In this document: positions 18,031-25,643 of the stretch, in pieces
Numbering within the stretch: position 1 is the first letter of the stretch
Layout: every line of letters begins with the position of its first letter
Assembly: GCF_036511935.1 (NCBI RefSeq)
Contig: NZ_AP028878.1
Location: 5,084,001-5,148,000, forward strand
DNA length: 64,000 nucleotides
Origin: Marinobacter nanhaiticus D15-8W
GTDB lineage: Bacteria; Pseudomonadota; Gammaproteobacteria; Pseudomonadales; Oleiphilaceae
Direction: 5' to 3'
Made by a program: the position numbers and the translations under genes
Notes under the pieces: model-generated
Database searches by the model: none
What the model was told of the DNA's origin: nothing
Seen by the model: only the letters and a program-made list of their open reading frames with translations

Positions 18031-18124
18031 CGGGTAAGCCGGGCCGGGACGCGCTGTGAATACGTCCCTGTACGCTCCGCTGAGGCCATCCCTGGCCTCA
18101 GAGGGCCCCGGCCCGGCTTACCCG
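18031..18124. repeat. Palindromic intergenic repeat between betA and betB
   Basis: Perfect 18-base inverted arms CGGGTAAGCCGGGCCGGG (18031-18048) and its complement (18107-18124) enclose a second perfect hairpin, TGAGGCCA-TCCC-TGGCCTCA (18081-18100), and the stretch GACGCGCTGTGAATACGTCC. From memory this inner sequence recurs in Marinobacter-type genomes. It could stabilise or attenuate the message between betB and betA. Confidence 0.75.
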
Positions 18125-18182
18125 CTCGCTATTCAACAGCGTGCTGAACGCGAAATCCGTTAGAACAGTGCCTGTTGATCAA

Positions 18183-19646
18183 TCAGAACGGCGCTTCGAT
18201 GGGCACCATCCCGACATAGACCGACTTGGTCTGGGTGTAATGCTCGATCGCCTCCCGGCCGTTTTCCCGGCCCAAGCCGGACAGCTTGTAGCCACCCACC
18301 GGCATCTCCGCCGGCGACGCGCCCCAGCTGTTGATCCAGCAAATCCCAGCCTCGAGCCGATGGATGACCCGGTGGGCCTTCAACAGGTCACGGGTAAAGA
18401 CGCCGGCAGCGAGGCCGTATTCGGTATCGTTGGCACGTTTGATCACTTCGTCCTCATCGTCGAACGGCAGTACCGCCATCACCGGGCCGAAGATTTCCTC
18501 GCGCACGATTGTCATGTCATCACGACAGTCGGCGAACACCGTGGGCGCGACGAAGTAGCCGTTCTCGACGCCCGCCGGACGCAGACCCACGCCACCCGTC
18601 ACCAGGCGCGCACCTTCCTGTTCGCCGGTTTCGACGTACTGCATCACTTTGTCGCGGTGGTCGGCGCTGATCAGTGCGCCAAGGTTGGTGTCGGGATTCA
18701 TGGGATCGCCGGCAACAATGTTGTTCTCGGTACGGTTGACCAATTTCTCGAGGAACTGGTCGTACACACCGCGCTGGACGAACACCCGGGTGCCGTTGGT
18801 GCAGACTTCGCCCTGGGTGTAGAAGTTGCCCATCATGGCGCCGGATACCGCCTGGTCGATGTCCGCGTCATCGAAGATCACCATCGGCGACTTGCCGCCC
18901 AGCTCCATGGTGACGGACTTGAGGGTCTTCGACGCGTCACCCATGACCGTACGACCCGTCTGGGCCTCGCCGGTGAAGGACACCTTGGCAATGCGCGGAT
19001 GCCCCGTCAGCATCTGGCCCACACGGTAGTCGCCCTGCACGACGTTGAAGACGCCCGCCGGAACGCCGGCCTCGATAAAGATTTCCGCCAGCTTGAGCGC
19101 GCCCAACGGCGTTTCCTCCGACGGCTTGTAGATCATGCTGTTGCCACAGGCCAGGGCGGGCGCGGATTTCCAGCAGGCGATCTGCAGCGGGTAGTTCCAG
19201 GCGCCGATACCGGCACAGACACCCAGCGGCTCGCGGCGGGTGTAGAAGAAGTCCGGCCCTACGGGCTGGCTGATGCCCTCGATGCTGGAGGCCTGGCCGG
19301 CGAAATACTCCACCGCGTCGGCGCCAGTCACGACATCGACGACGCTGGCTTCCTGCCAGGGCTTACCGGTGTCCAGCACTTCGATTTCCGCCAGCTCGTC
19401 ATTGCGTTCGCGCAGCAGCAGCGCCGCTTTATTGAGGATGCGGCTGCGCTCCAGTCCGGTCAGCGCGGCCCATTCACGGAAACCGCGTTCGGCGCTTTGC
19501 ACCGCTGCGGCCATGACCGAGTCGTCCGCCTGCTCCACCTGGTAGATCACAGCGCCGGTGGCCGGATTGACGACATCAAAAGTTTCACCGTCCTGGTTTG
19601 ACAGGTAGCGACCGTCGATAAAGGATTGATATACGGGAAGAGTCAT
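18183..19646 (-). CDS. betB: Betaine aldehyde dehydrogenase
   Basis: NAD(P)-dependent enzyme oxidising betaine aldehyde to glycine betaine, 487 residues, the usual size. Active-site residues are in place: Asn151 in AWNYPLQ, Glu248 in MELGGKSP and the nucleophile Cys282 in GEVCTNGTR; the dinucleotide site shows SFTGEAQTG. Its start overlaps the betI stop by four bases (ATGA), so the two are co-translated. With betA broken, its substrate would have to come from another choline-oxidising enzyme or from outside. Confidence 0.95.
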   Translation of the reverse strand: MTLPVYQSFIDGRYLSNQDGETFDVVNPATGAVIYQVEQADDSVMAAAVQSAERGFREWAALTGLERSRILNKAALLLRERNDELAEIEVLDTGKPWQEASVVDVVTGADAVEYFAGQASSIEGISQPVGPDFFYTRREPLGVCAGIGAWNYPLQIACWKSAPALACGNSMIYKPSEETPLGALKLAEIFIEAGVPAGVFNVVQGDYRVGQMLTGHPRIAKVSFTGEAQTGRTVMGDASKTLKSVTMELGGKSPMVIFDDADIDQAVSGAMMGNFYTQGEVCTNGTRVFVQRGVYDQFLEKLVNRTENNIVAGDPMNPDTNLGALISADHRDKVMQYVETGEQEGARLVTGGVGLRPAGVENGYFVAPTVFADCRDDMTIVREEIFGPVMAVLPFDDEDEVIKRANDTEYGLAAGVFTRDLLKAHRVIHRLEAGICWINSWGASPAEMPVGGYKLSGLGRENGREAIEHYTQTKSVYVGMVPIEAPF

Positions 19647-20242
19647 CGTTGAACTCCATTATTGGCCTGGATCGCCTGATCGATATAGGTCTTACACAAC
19701 GCGATGGCCTCATCCGGTTCGATGCGCCCTTCGCTCATGGCGGCGCGCAACCAGAAACCGTCGATCAGTGCGGCAATGGTTTGAGCAATCCCCTTTACCC
19801 GGTCCGCGGGTATCAGGGCCTTGAGGTAGTACTGCAGGTTGGACAGCAGGCGCCGCTCATTGACTCGCTGCAGGCGCATCAGCTCAGGGCTATGCATGGC
19901 CTGGGTCCAGAACGCCAGCCAGGTCTTGGCTGATTGGGGGTCGGTCTGCACGCTGGAGAAGTTGGCATCGACAATGGCCATCAACCGATCACGCGGGGTA
20001 TCTCGGCGCGCTTCCATACTGCGGAGCACGTCGCCGCCCAGGGTCGCCAACAGGTGGCGCATCGCCGCTTCCAGCAAACCCTGCTTACCGCCGAAATAAT
20101 GACTCACGATCCCCACGGACATACCGGAGGCCTGGGCAATCTTGCCAATGGTCGCCCCCTGGAAACCATTGTCTTCGATGACCTTCAGCGTGGCGTCAAT
20201 CAATTGCTGACGCCGGATCGATTCCACATCCACCCTTGCCAT
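19643..20242 (-). CDS. betI: Choline-responsive TetR-family repressor
   Basis: 199 residues from the ATG at 20242, where GAGGG lies just upstream and the protein begins [19 protein letters not shown], aligning with E. coli BetI from its first residues. A TTG at 20278 would add 12 residues but would place the start inside the operator. The helix-turn-helix is [31 protein letters not shown]. BetI represses the bet operon and is relieved by choline; an operator-like inverted repeat sits 30-60 bases upstream. Confidence 0.92.
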   Translation of the reverse strand: MARVDVESIRRQQLIDATLKVIEDNGFQGATIGKIAQASGMSVGIVSHYFGGKQGLLEAAMRHLLATLGGDVLRSMEARRDTPRDRLMAIVDANFSSVQTDPQSAKTWLAFWTQAMHSPELMRLQRVNERRLLSNLQYYLKALIPADRVKGIAQTIAALIDGFWLRAAMSEGRIEPDEAIALCKTYIDQAIQANNGVQR

Positions 20243-20273
20243 ACGACCCTCGGGAACAGGCTTTGAATACATA

Positions 20274-20305
20274 TTCAATATATTGAACGATCATTCAATA
20301 TGATC
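20274..20305. promoter_or_regulatory. Putative BetI operator
   Basis: TATTGAA-N6-TTCAATA (20281-20300) is a perfect inverted repeat, overlapped on one side by the 14-base palindrome TTCAATATATTGAA (20274-20287) and on the other by GATCAT-N5-ATGATC (20289-20305). It resembles the E. coli bet operator (ATTGATTGGACGTTCAATAT region) and lies where the betI promoter should be. Confidence 0.7.
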
Positions 20306-20487
20306 AGATTAATCATTTGAGGGCTAAATATCAAACCGGCTCAAGACATCGAACGCGCCCTCGACTTCCGGCCAGCACCAGCCAAATTCGCGCAATCGCT
20401 TCCAGAACAGTGCATTACCTCAATATAGGCACCGAAAACTTTCTATTAGTGGTCAAATGAAAATATGAAGAAAGAGGCGGGATATGG

Positions 20488-20597
20488 ATGTAGGTCGGGC
20501 TAGCAACGCGTAACCCGACATTGAGGTCAAAGTAGCTCTAAGGATCCGGGGATACCCGCAAATTTGTTGGGTTACGCGTTGCTAACCCGACCTACAT
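20488..20597. repeat. 33-base inverted repeat (REP-like) downstream of lysO
   Basis: Arms at 20488-20520 and 20565-20597 match in 31 of 33 positions (core GCAACGCGTAACCC). The stretch between betI's promoter and lysO (20306-20616) holds this element and no gene. It can form a long hairpin after the lysO stop. Similar GTAGGTCGGGTTAGC...CGTAACCCGAC elements are widespread in gammaproteobacterial intergenic DNA. Confidence 0.8.
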
Positions 20598-20616
20598 AAT
20601 GCGGAGAAAACCGTGC

Positions 20617-21525
20617 TCAACCCGCGAGGAAGAGCCCCATCAGAACAGGCGAGATAAACGAAAGGACAAAGCCGGACGCGATAGCCACCGGTACACAGGC
20701 CAGGCCGCCGCTGCGCCGGATGATCGGTAGAGTGAAATCCATGGCCGTTGCGCCGCCGTAGCCGATGGCCACCGCCGGACGTTGGCCAATCACCAGCGGG
20801 ATGATTACCAGGGCGATGATCTCGCGCAACACGTCGTTGAGGAAAGCCACACCGCCCCAGGCCGGGCCCAGCGCATCGCCCACGACGATGCCGGATAGGG
20901 AATACCAACCAAAGCCAGAGGCCAGCGCCAGTACGTCCATCAGCGGCAGATCGTAAAACGGGGCAATCACCAGGCCAGCCAACAACGACGTGCCGGCCAG
21001 GGTCAGCGCAATGCCGAGTCCCTGTCGGTTCATGAGGAGCCGGCGTAGGGAAAGACCGGCATTGCGCAGCTGCAGACCGATCAGGAACAGCAGCAGCATC
21101 AACGCAGCGCTAGCCAGATCCTCAATCCAGATTAGCTCCGGCAGCAGCGCGTAACCCAGCAGCGTGCCGGCAATCACCGCGCCGAGGGGTCGCACGGCTC
21201 CCAGGAACAGACGGCGATAGCCGAGACTGCCTTCCGGCTGATCGTCGGCGTCCAGCCTCATGGGTTGCCAGCGATGCCACAACCAGAGTCCAAACAGATT
21301 GGCCACCAGGAGCGCGCCCACCAGGAGCAGCACCTGCCCCGTCATTCGGCTGAGCTGCTCAGCGAGGCCATCCAGTTGCCCCAGGCTGATGCCCAGCAAA
21401 CCCAGGATGAGATAGACCATTCCCTCCACACCGTGGTTGATCCAGGTGAGCATTCGACGGTTTTGCAGGTGGATGGCAAAGCCGACGAAAAGCGGCACAA
21501 GGATCAAGAGGGCGCTGGCAAGCAT
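20617..21525 (-). CDS. lysO: L-lysine exporter (LysO family)
   Basis: Inner-membrane exporter, 302 residues, close to E. coli LysO (YbjE). Hydrophobic helices fill the chain; family landmarks are SGFGWYSLSGIVVGDALGPAWGGVAFLNDVLREI and GGATAMDFTLPIIRRSGG, where the buried acidic residues needed for transport lie (E in LREI and D in AMDFT). It gives export of lysine and of lysine analogues. No lysine riboswitch is visible upstream. The gene stands alone, with the REP-like hairpin after its stop. Confidence 0.9.
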   Translation of the reverse strand: MLASALLILVPLFVGFAIHLQNRRMLTWINHGVEGMVYLILGLLGISLGQLDGLAEQLSRMTGQVLLLVGALLVANLFGLWLWHRWQPMRLDADDQPEGSLGYRRLFLGAVRPLGAVIAGTLLGYALLPELIWIEDLASAALMLLLFLIGLQLRNAGLSLRRLLMNRQGLGIALTLAGTSLLAGLVIAPFYDLPLMDVLALASGFGWYSLSGIVVGDALGPAWGGVAFLNDVLREIIALVIIPLVIGQRPAVAIGYGGATAMDFTLPIIRRSGGLACVPVAIASGFVLSFISPVLMGLFLAG

Positions 21526-21639
21526 GACGGTCCTAGGGGAACAGTGAGCGGTGGAACGGGTGACAGTATGATATGTCGACTGCGCCGGTGGACCGCGACA
21601 GTCGCTGAGACTATTACCGTGTAAAAGAGGAGCGGTAGT

Positions 21640-22011
21640 TTACCAGAGCGGCTCGTGCTGGTCAGGGTCAAAGACGTAGACCCCGGCATTGGCGTCGCGA
21701 CCGCGGCGAATGGTGCGGGCATGGCGCTGGGCGCTGACGGTCCAAACTGCGTGCACCTTGGGCGCCGGTTCGTAACTCTGCGCCAGCAGGGAGCCTGCGA
21801 CACCGCGCAAGGCGGCTTCGGCCTGGGAGGCACTTTTGTACGGCCCCTGGCATTTATGGCGTTCCGGCTGGCCGTTGTCCGGTCCACTGAGGGCAACCAG
21901 GGCCCAGGCCTCCTCGCCGACCGGTTTCACATGAAGCTCAATGCGCCGCTCGTCGCGCTTCATCACGAGCGCGCGGAGGGGACTTCGACCACTGAAATAA
22001 TGCAGCTTCAT
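21640..22011 (-). CDS. Conserved small protein of unknown function
   Basis: About 123 residues starting MKLHYFSGRSPLRALVMKRD, basic, with no signal peptide or membrane segment. The middle reads HKCQGPYKSASQAEAALRGVAGSLLAQ, a motif pattern I associate with a small uncharacterised gammaproteobacterial family, but I cannot name it. A weak AGGT ribosome site precedes the ATG at 22011. Codon use matches the neighbours, so I take it as real. Confidence 0.6.
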   Translation of the reverse strand: MKLHYFSGRSPLRALVMKRDERRIELHVKPVGEEAWALVALSGPDNGQPERHKCQGPYKSASQAEAALRGVAGSLLAQSYEPAPKVHAVWTVSAQRHARTIRRGRDANAGVYVFDPDQHEPLW

Positions 22012-22096
22012 CAATGTTGCACCTGGCGACTACATCTTCGGACGTTACACCTTCAAGCCAAGGGTTGCACCTGCCCAAGTTAGGGAAACCAACTCT

Positions 22097-22411
22097 CTAG
22101 TTACGGGTATTTCGATCCTGCACCAACACCCAGGGCGCAATGACGACGGCCCAGAGATCGGCTTCGGCGTCATACCAGGCCTGCGCCCGCTCGGGCGGAA
22201 CCTCGCCTACCTGACCATCGGCCATCCATTGCTCGAAGCGAGCCTTATCGTCCGCAGCCAGGGCCTCGCCGACCTCCAGCAGGTCCAGTTTGTCGCTCAC
22301 GAAGACCACCTGTCCACGGGCGAAAAAGGTCTGCAGGTCGCACCAGGGAACCAAGGCGGTTTCCAGGTTCAACTTGGCGCGCGTGTCATCCGGAGGTACG
22401 GCTGCGGACAT
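22097..22411 (-). CDS. DUF2288 family protein
   Basis: 104 residues. The pattern AKLNLETALVPWCDLQTFFARGQVV, then LDLLEVGEALAADD, and the ending LWAVVIAPWVLVQ is that of DUF2288, a small cytoplasmic family of unknown function. GGAGA precedes the ATG. It lies 18 bases after the neighbouring periplasmic protein gene and may be transcribed with it. Confidence 0.8.
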   Translation of the reverse strand: MSAAVPPDDTRAKLNLETALVPWCDLQTFFARGQVVFVSDKLDLLEVGEALAADDKARFEQWMADGQVGEVPPERAQAWYDAEADLWAVVIAPWVLVQDRNTRN

Positions 22412-22428
22412 GGGCTCTCCATTCTCGA

Positions 22429-22989
22429 TTAATTGGAACCGGGTGCCTGCATCTGTTTCTGCTGCTGCGCCTGCATGAATTCCATGATCTTCTGCTGGTT
22501 GCGTTGCAGCACTTCGCGGTCGTTTTCAGACACCTTTTCGGCAATGTTACCGAATTGCTGGTTCATCTTCTCCCGGGCCTGCTCGGGAACGTTGGGATTT
22601 TTCATCATGGCTTCCTGGGTGGCGGCCATAAACCCCATCATGACGCGGGCCTGCACTTCGAGGAGCTCTTCCACGCTATCGAAGCCGTTATTCTCTGCCA
22701 CACGCTGCACGTCGGCATAGGCATCGACCTCATCCAGCGCTTCCGACATGCCCTCGGCCATCGCTTCGGGATCAAAATCCTCTGCGCGGGGATCCAGACG
22801 CGGCGGCTGTTCCTCGGGCGGCAGTGTCGCCAGTCGCTGGCCAACCTGTTCCATTACCGGCTGCAGTTCGTCCATGGCACCCAGCAGGTTTTCCAGCCGC
22901 TCATCGGTCAGAGGCGCATCAGCCTGTGCCAGCACCGCCATCATGGCGAGGCCCAGACCGGCCAGCCAACGACCCATTAATCGTTTCAT
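22429..22989 (-). CDS. Periplasmic helical protein of unknown function
   Basis: 186 residues from the ATG at 22989, preceded by AAGGAGAGCAAG. Signal peptide MKRLMGRWLAGLGLAMMAVLAQA, then a strongly helical, Gln/Met-rich chain (AATQEAMMKNPNVPEQAREKM; QKIMEFMQAQQQKQMQ). No cysteine or lipobox. I do not recognise a named family; the make-up suggests an extended periplasmic helix bundle. Confidence 0.65.
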   Translation of the reverse strand: MKRLMGRWLAGLGLAMMAVLAQADAPLTDERLENLLGAMDELQPVMEQVGQRLATLPPEEQPPRLDPRAEDFDPEAMAEGMSEALDEVDAYADVQRVAENNGFDSVEELLEVQARVMMGFMAATQEAMMKNPNVPEQAREKMNQQFGNIAEKVSENDREVLQRNQQKIMEFMQAQQQKQMQAPGSN

Positions 22990-23304
22990 CTTGCTCTCCT
23001 TATCATTCAACTAACCCGGAACGTCCAGCCCGGTCGTGTGGAGTCGCCGACGAGAACCGGCCACTCCGTATTTGCTGGATCCTGCACAGCCGTGCTGTCT
23101 CCGGCGTCATCAGCGTGGCATGAATCGCAAGGGTGGACAAGACGAGGCTACAGGAACCGTTAGATTGCTTCAGACATGCTGGCGGTTTCGCCAAGCCAAC
23201 CGGCGTCTGGCCGGAGGCGCCCACCGGGCCTTGCCAAGAGCCATAACGCTGTGGATGCAGCCTTCAGAGCACGCACAGGCCATTTGGAGTTATTCAGAGG
23301 CTCC
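22990..23304. other. Intergenic stretch with no recognised gene
   Basis: 315 bases between the periplasmic protein gene and the end of the GGDEF gene. Short frames exist on both strands, but none has a plausible ribosome site or family resemblance. I see no clear terminator or repeat. Confidence 0.5.
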
Positions 23305-25464
23305 CTAGTTGAAGACAGCAACACCGTCCTTGCCTGCGGCCTTGCGGCTGTGAAGCGCACGGTCCGCCGATAGCAGCACGGCATCGGCCGACGGGAAGTC
23401 GCCCAGCTGCACCAAACCGACACTGAGCGTGACTCGGAAGCTGCCACCATCGCACCGGAACACCAGGTTGGAGAAGTGCCGGCGGACATCGTCTAGCACA
23501 CTCCAGGCGTCCAGTTCATCGCAGTCGGGCAGGACCACGACAAACTCCTGACCGTTATAGCGCCCTACCCGATCCGTACGACGCAGTCGTCGGGATAACG
23601 TGTTGGCGAGCGTACGTATGACCCTATCGCCCTGGGGATGACCATAGGTGGCATTGACCTCCTGTAGGTCATCGAGGTCGACAAGAGCCGCCACGGCGTT
23701 GTGGCTTTTGCGGCGGACTCGCGCCAATTCGTCGTTCAGCGCCTGTTTGATCGACTGATGGTTCATCACACCGGTCAGGCTGTCCCGCGAAAGGAGTCGA
23801 TTCATGCGGCGGGTTCGCGCGCACTGCGCCCGCACGCTATTGACCAGTTGGCGGTCGGACACCGGCTTGGCCACTAATTCGTCGAGGCCGTCCAATGGCG
23901 CCGTCAGGCGATTGTCGCGGGTCTGGCTGGAAACCAGTTGAATAATGGGTAGATCCTGCCACTCCCGCTGCTGACGGAGGGTGCGCGTCAGGATCTCGCC
24001 GGCGTAGGGTCCGGCATCGGTATCCATGACCACGAGGTCCGGCCGAAATTGCGCCAGCGCAGCGAAACATTCCTCCGGGTCGTTGATCGCCGAGACATGG
24101 AAACCCGATGCCCCAAGCACGGCCCGGCAGTGCTCCGCCCCTTCCGGCTCGTCTGCGATCACCAACACGCGCCCGTGCTGGACCTCGTCGACTTCGGCCA
24201 TCTGCCGTTCGATACGCTCAACCAGTTGCGGGACCTCGATCGGGCGTACAAAAAAACCGCCGGCACGGCTCTTGGCCAATTTGTAGCGCAGTTGGAAGGT
24301 ATCCACGTCAGACAGGTAGATCACTGGCAGGAAGGCGTTCGTCCGCATGAACGGTGCATCCGCCAGCGCCTGCGAAAAAACAATATCTGCGACGACGGAA
24401 ACTGGCGTCTCGGTGCCCGCCTGGTTGGCGAACGCTTCCAGACCACTCATATCGGTTACCCAGAGCACTTCATAGCCGTTTCGCTGAAGACCCGCCATCA
24501 GGTGCTCCGCGGTTTCAACATCGGGCTCCAGCAAGACCACCCAGGAAGGTTCAACCAGCGGAATGGTCGGCTGGGACCGTTTTTCCTCGCTGACCGGCGC
24601 ACGGGATTCTTCATCGCTCGGCGATACTTGAGGCTCCTGAAGCTCCTGCATTTCCGTATCCCATATGCCGGGCGCCAGTAATTCGTAATCCGCCAGGTCA
24701 ACATCTGGCAAGTCCGGGTTTGCGAAGTCATGGCTTACCTGGTCATGGTCCGCCAGGTCATTCGCTGAAAGATCCGCTTCCAACTGGTCAGCCGCCAGAT
24801 CATAGTCCGACACGTCATACTTCAGGATTTCGGGCTCGGTCTCTGCTGGCTCCGGATTTCCAGGTTCAGGCCTGGTGGGTTCTGATGCTTCCGGTGCTTC
24901 CGGTGCTTCCGACTCAAGCATCTCCGAATCGACCGTTCCTGCTTCGCTAAAGTCTGTTTCGAGCGTTTCCGGTTCAGCTCGCTCTCTGGGCGGCGTTTCG
25001 GGTTCTTGCTCAGGTTGCTCCGGTTGATCAAGGCGCTCCGGCTCAACAGACTGAGGTCTGCGATAGACCGTTTTGGGCGTGTGATAGGCCTCAAGCACGG
25101 AATTGGGTACGCGGGAGAGCAAATCGGTTTCGAGCAGGCCACCCAGCGCCCGAACATGCTCGGCAAAGGTGCTTCCGAGCTGCGCCCGGAATGTTTCGTC
25201 GCCGATCTTTCCGGCATCCACGACCGGCTGCAACGCCTGTTCCAGCACCCGGGCCTCCTGCCGCAAGCGGTAAAGTCCCAACGTTCGCGAGTCACCGGCG
25301 ATATTGTGAAGCGTCTGTAGTACCGACCGGGCACGCTGCAAACCTGCCACACCTACCATCGGCGTTGCCAACAGGTCATCCAGTTCCATCAGCTCGAGCC
25401 GTACACGTTCGGCAAAGCTGTCTCTCAATGCCTGGATCTGAAGATGGACATCGGGAGCGTTCAC
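23305..25464 (-). CDS. Hpt-like / double receiver-like / GGDEF regulator with altered signature
   Basis: 719 residues. The N-terminus is histidine-phosphotransfer-like (LHNIAGDSRTLGLYRL, about residues 52-67). An acidic, Pro/Glu-rich linker of about 150 residues follows, rich in near-repeats (EAPEAPEASEPTRPEPGNPEP). Then come a receiver-like domain that lacks a clear phospho-acceptor, a second receiver (RVLVIADEPEGAEHC, PDLVVMDTDAG, with LVAKP) and a GGDEF domain (DSLTGVMNHQSI). The signature reads NGQEF rather than GGDEF/GGEEF, so the residue normally D/E is Q, while an inhibitory-site RxxD (RRTD) stands five residues before it. Synthesis of c-di-GMP is therefore doubtful; c-di-GMP binding is possible. 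It probably belongs to a phosphorelay whose kinase is elsewhere. Confidence 0.82.
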   Translation of the reverse strand: MNAPDVHLQIQALRDSFAERVRLELMELDDLLATPMVGVAGLQRARSVLQTLHNIAGDSRTLGLYRLRQEARVLEQALQPVVDAGKIGDETFRAQLGSTFAEHVRALGGLLETDLLSRVPNSVLEAYHTPKTVYRRPQSVEPERLDQPEQPEQEPETPPRERAEPETLETDFSEAGTVDSEMLESEAPEAPEASEPTRPEPGNPEPAETEPEILKYDVSDYDLAADQLEADLSANDLADHDQVSHDFANPDLPDVDLADYELLAPGIWDTEMQELQEPQVSPSDEESRAPVSEEKRSQPTIPLVEPSWVVLLEPDVETAEHLMAGLQRNGYEVLWVTDMSGLEAFANQAGTETPVSVVADIVFSQALADAPFMRTNAFLPVIYLSDVDTFQLRYKLAKSRAGGFFVRPIEVPQLVERIERQMAEVDEVQHGRVLVIADEPEGAEHCRAVLGASGFHVSAINDPEECFAALAQFRPDLVVMDTDAGPYAGEILTRTLRQQREWQDLPIIQLVSSQTRDNRLTAPLDGLDELVAKPVSDRQLVNSVRAQCARTRRMNRLLSRDSLTGVMNHQSIKQALNDELARVRRKSHNAVAALVDLDDLQEVNATYGHPQGDRVIRTLANTLSRRLRRTDRVGRYNGQEFVVVLPDCDELDAWSVLDDVRRHFSNLVFRCDGGSFRVTLSVGLVQLGDFPSADAVLLSADRALHSRKAAGKDGVAVFN

Positions 25465-25584
25465 TTCAATTCACCTCTCTGGGAACGACAAGCCTGGGAG
25501 CGAAAATCATGGGGAAGATAGACGGTTTCATGGTACACAAACGCCATCCGCATCGGGACGGCTGATCAATTACAGTACAGCAAC

Positions 25585-25626
25585 AAAAAAAGCCCCATCC
25601 CGCCAGTACAGGCAGTATGGGGCTTT
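25585..25626 (-). terminator. Rho-independent terminator of acnA
   Basis: Minus strand AAAGCCCCAT ... ATGGGGCTTT (10-base stem, 18-base loop) followed by TTTT, 18 bases after the acnA stop. Confidence 0.85.
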
Positions 25627-25643
25627 CAGGTTCACCGTGGCGA

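Noticed and set aside
18141..19601. Plus-strand open frame of 486 codons
   Set aside because: Antisense to betB; no motif or ribosome site.
21526..21640. Lysine riboswitch upstream of lysO
   Set aside because: None of the conserved L-box blocks could be found in the upstream sequence.
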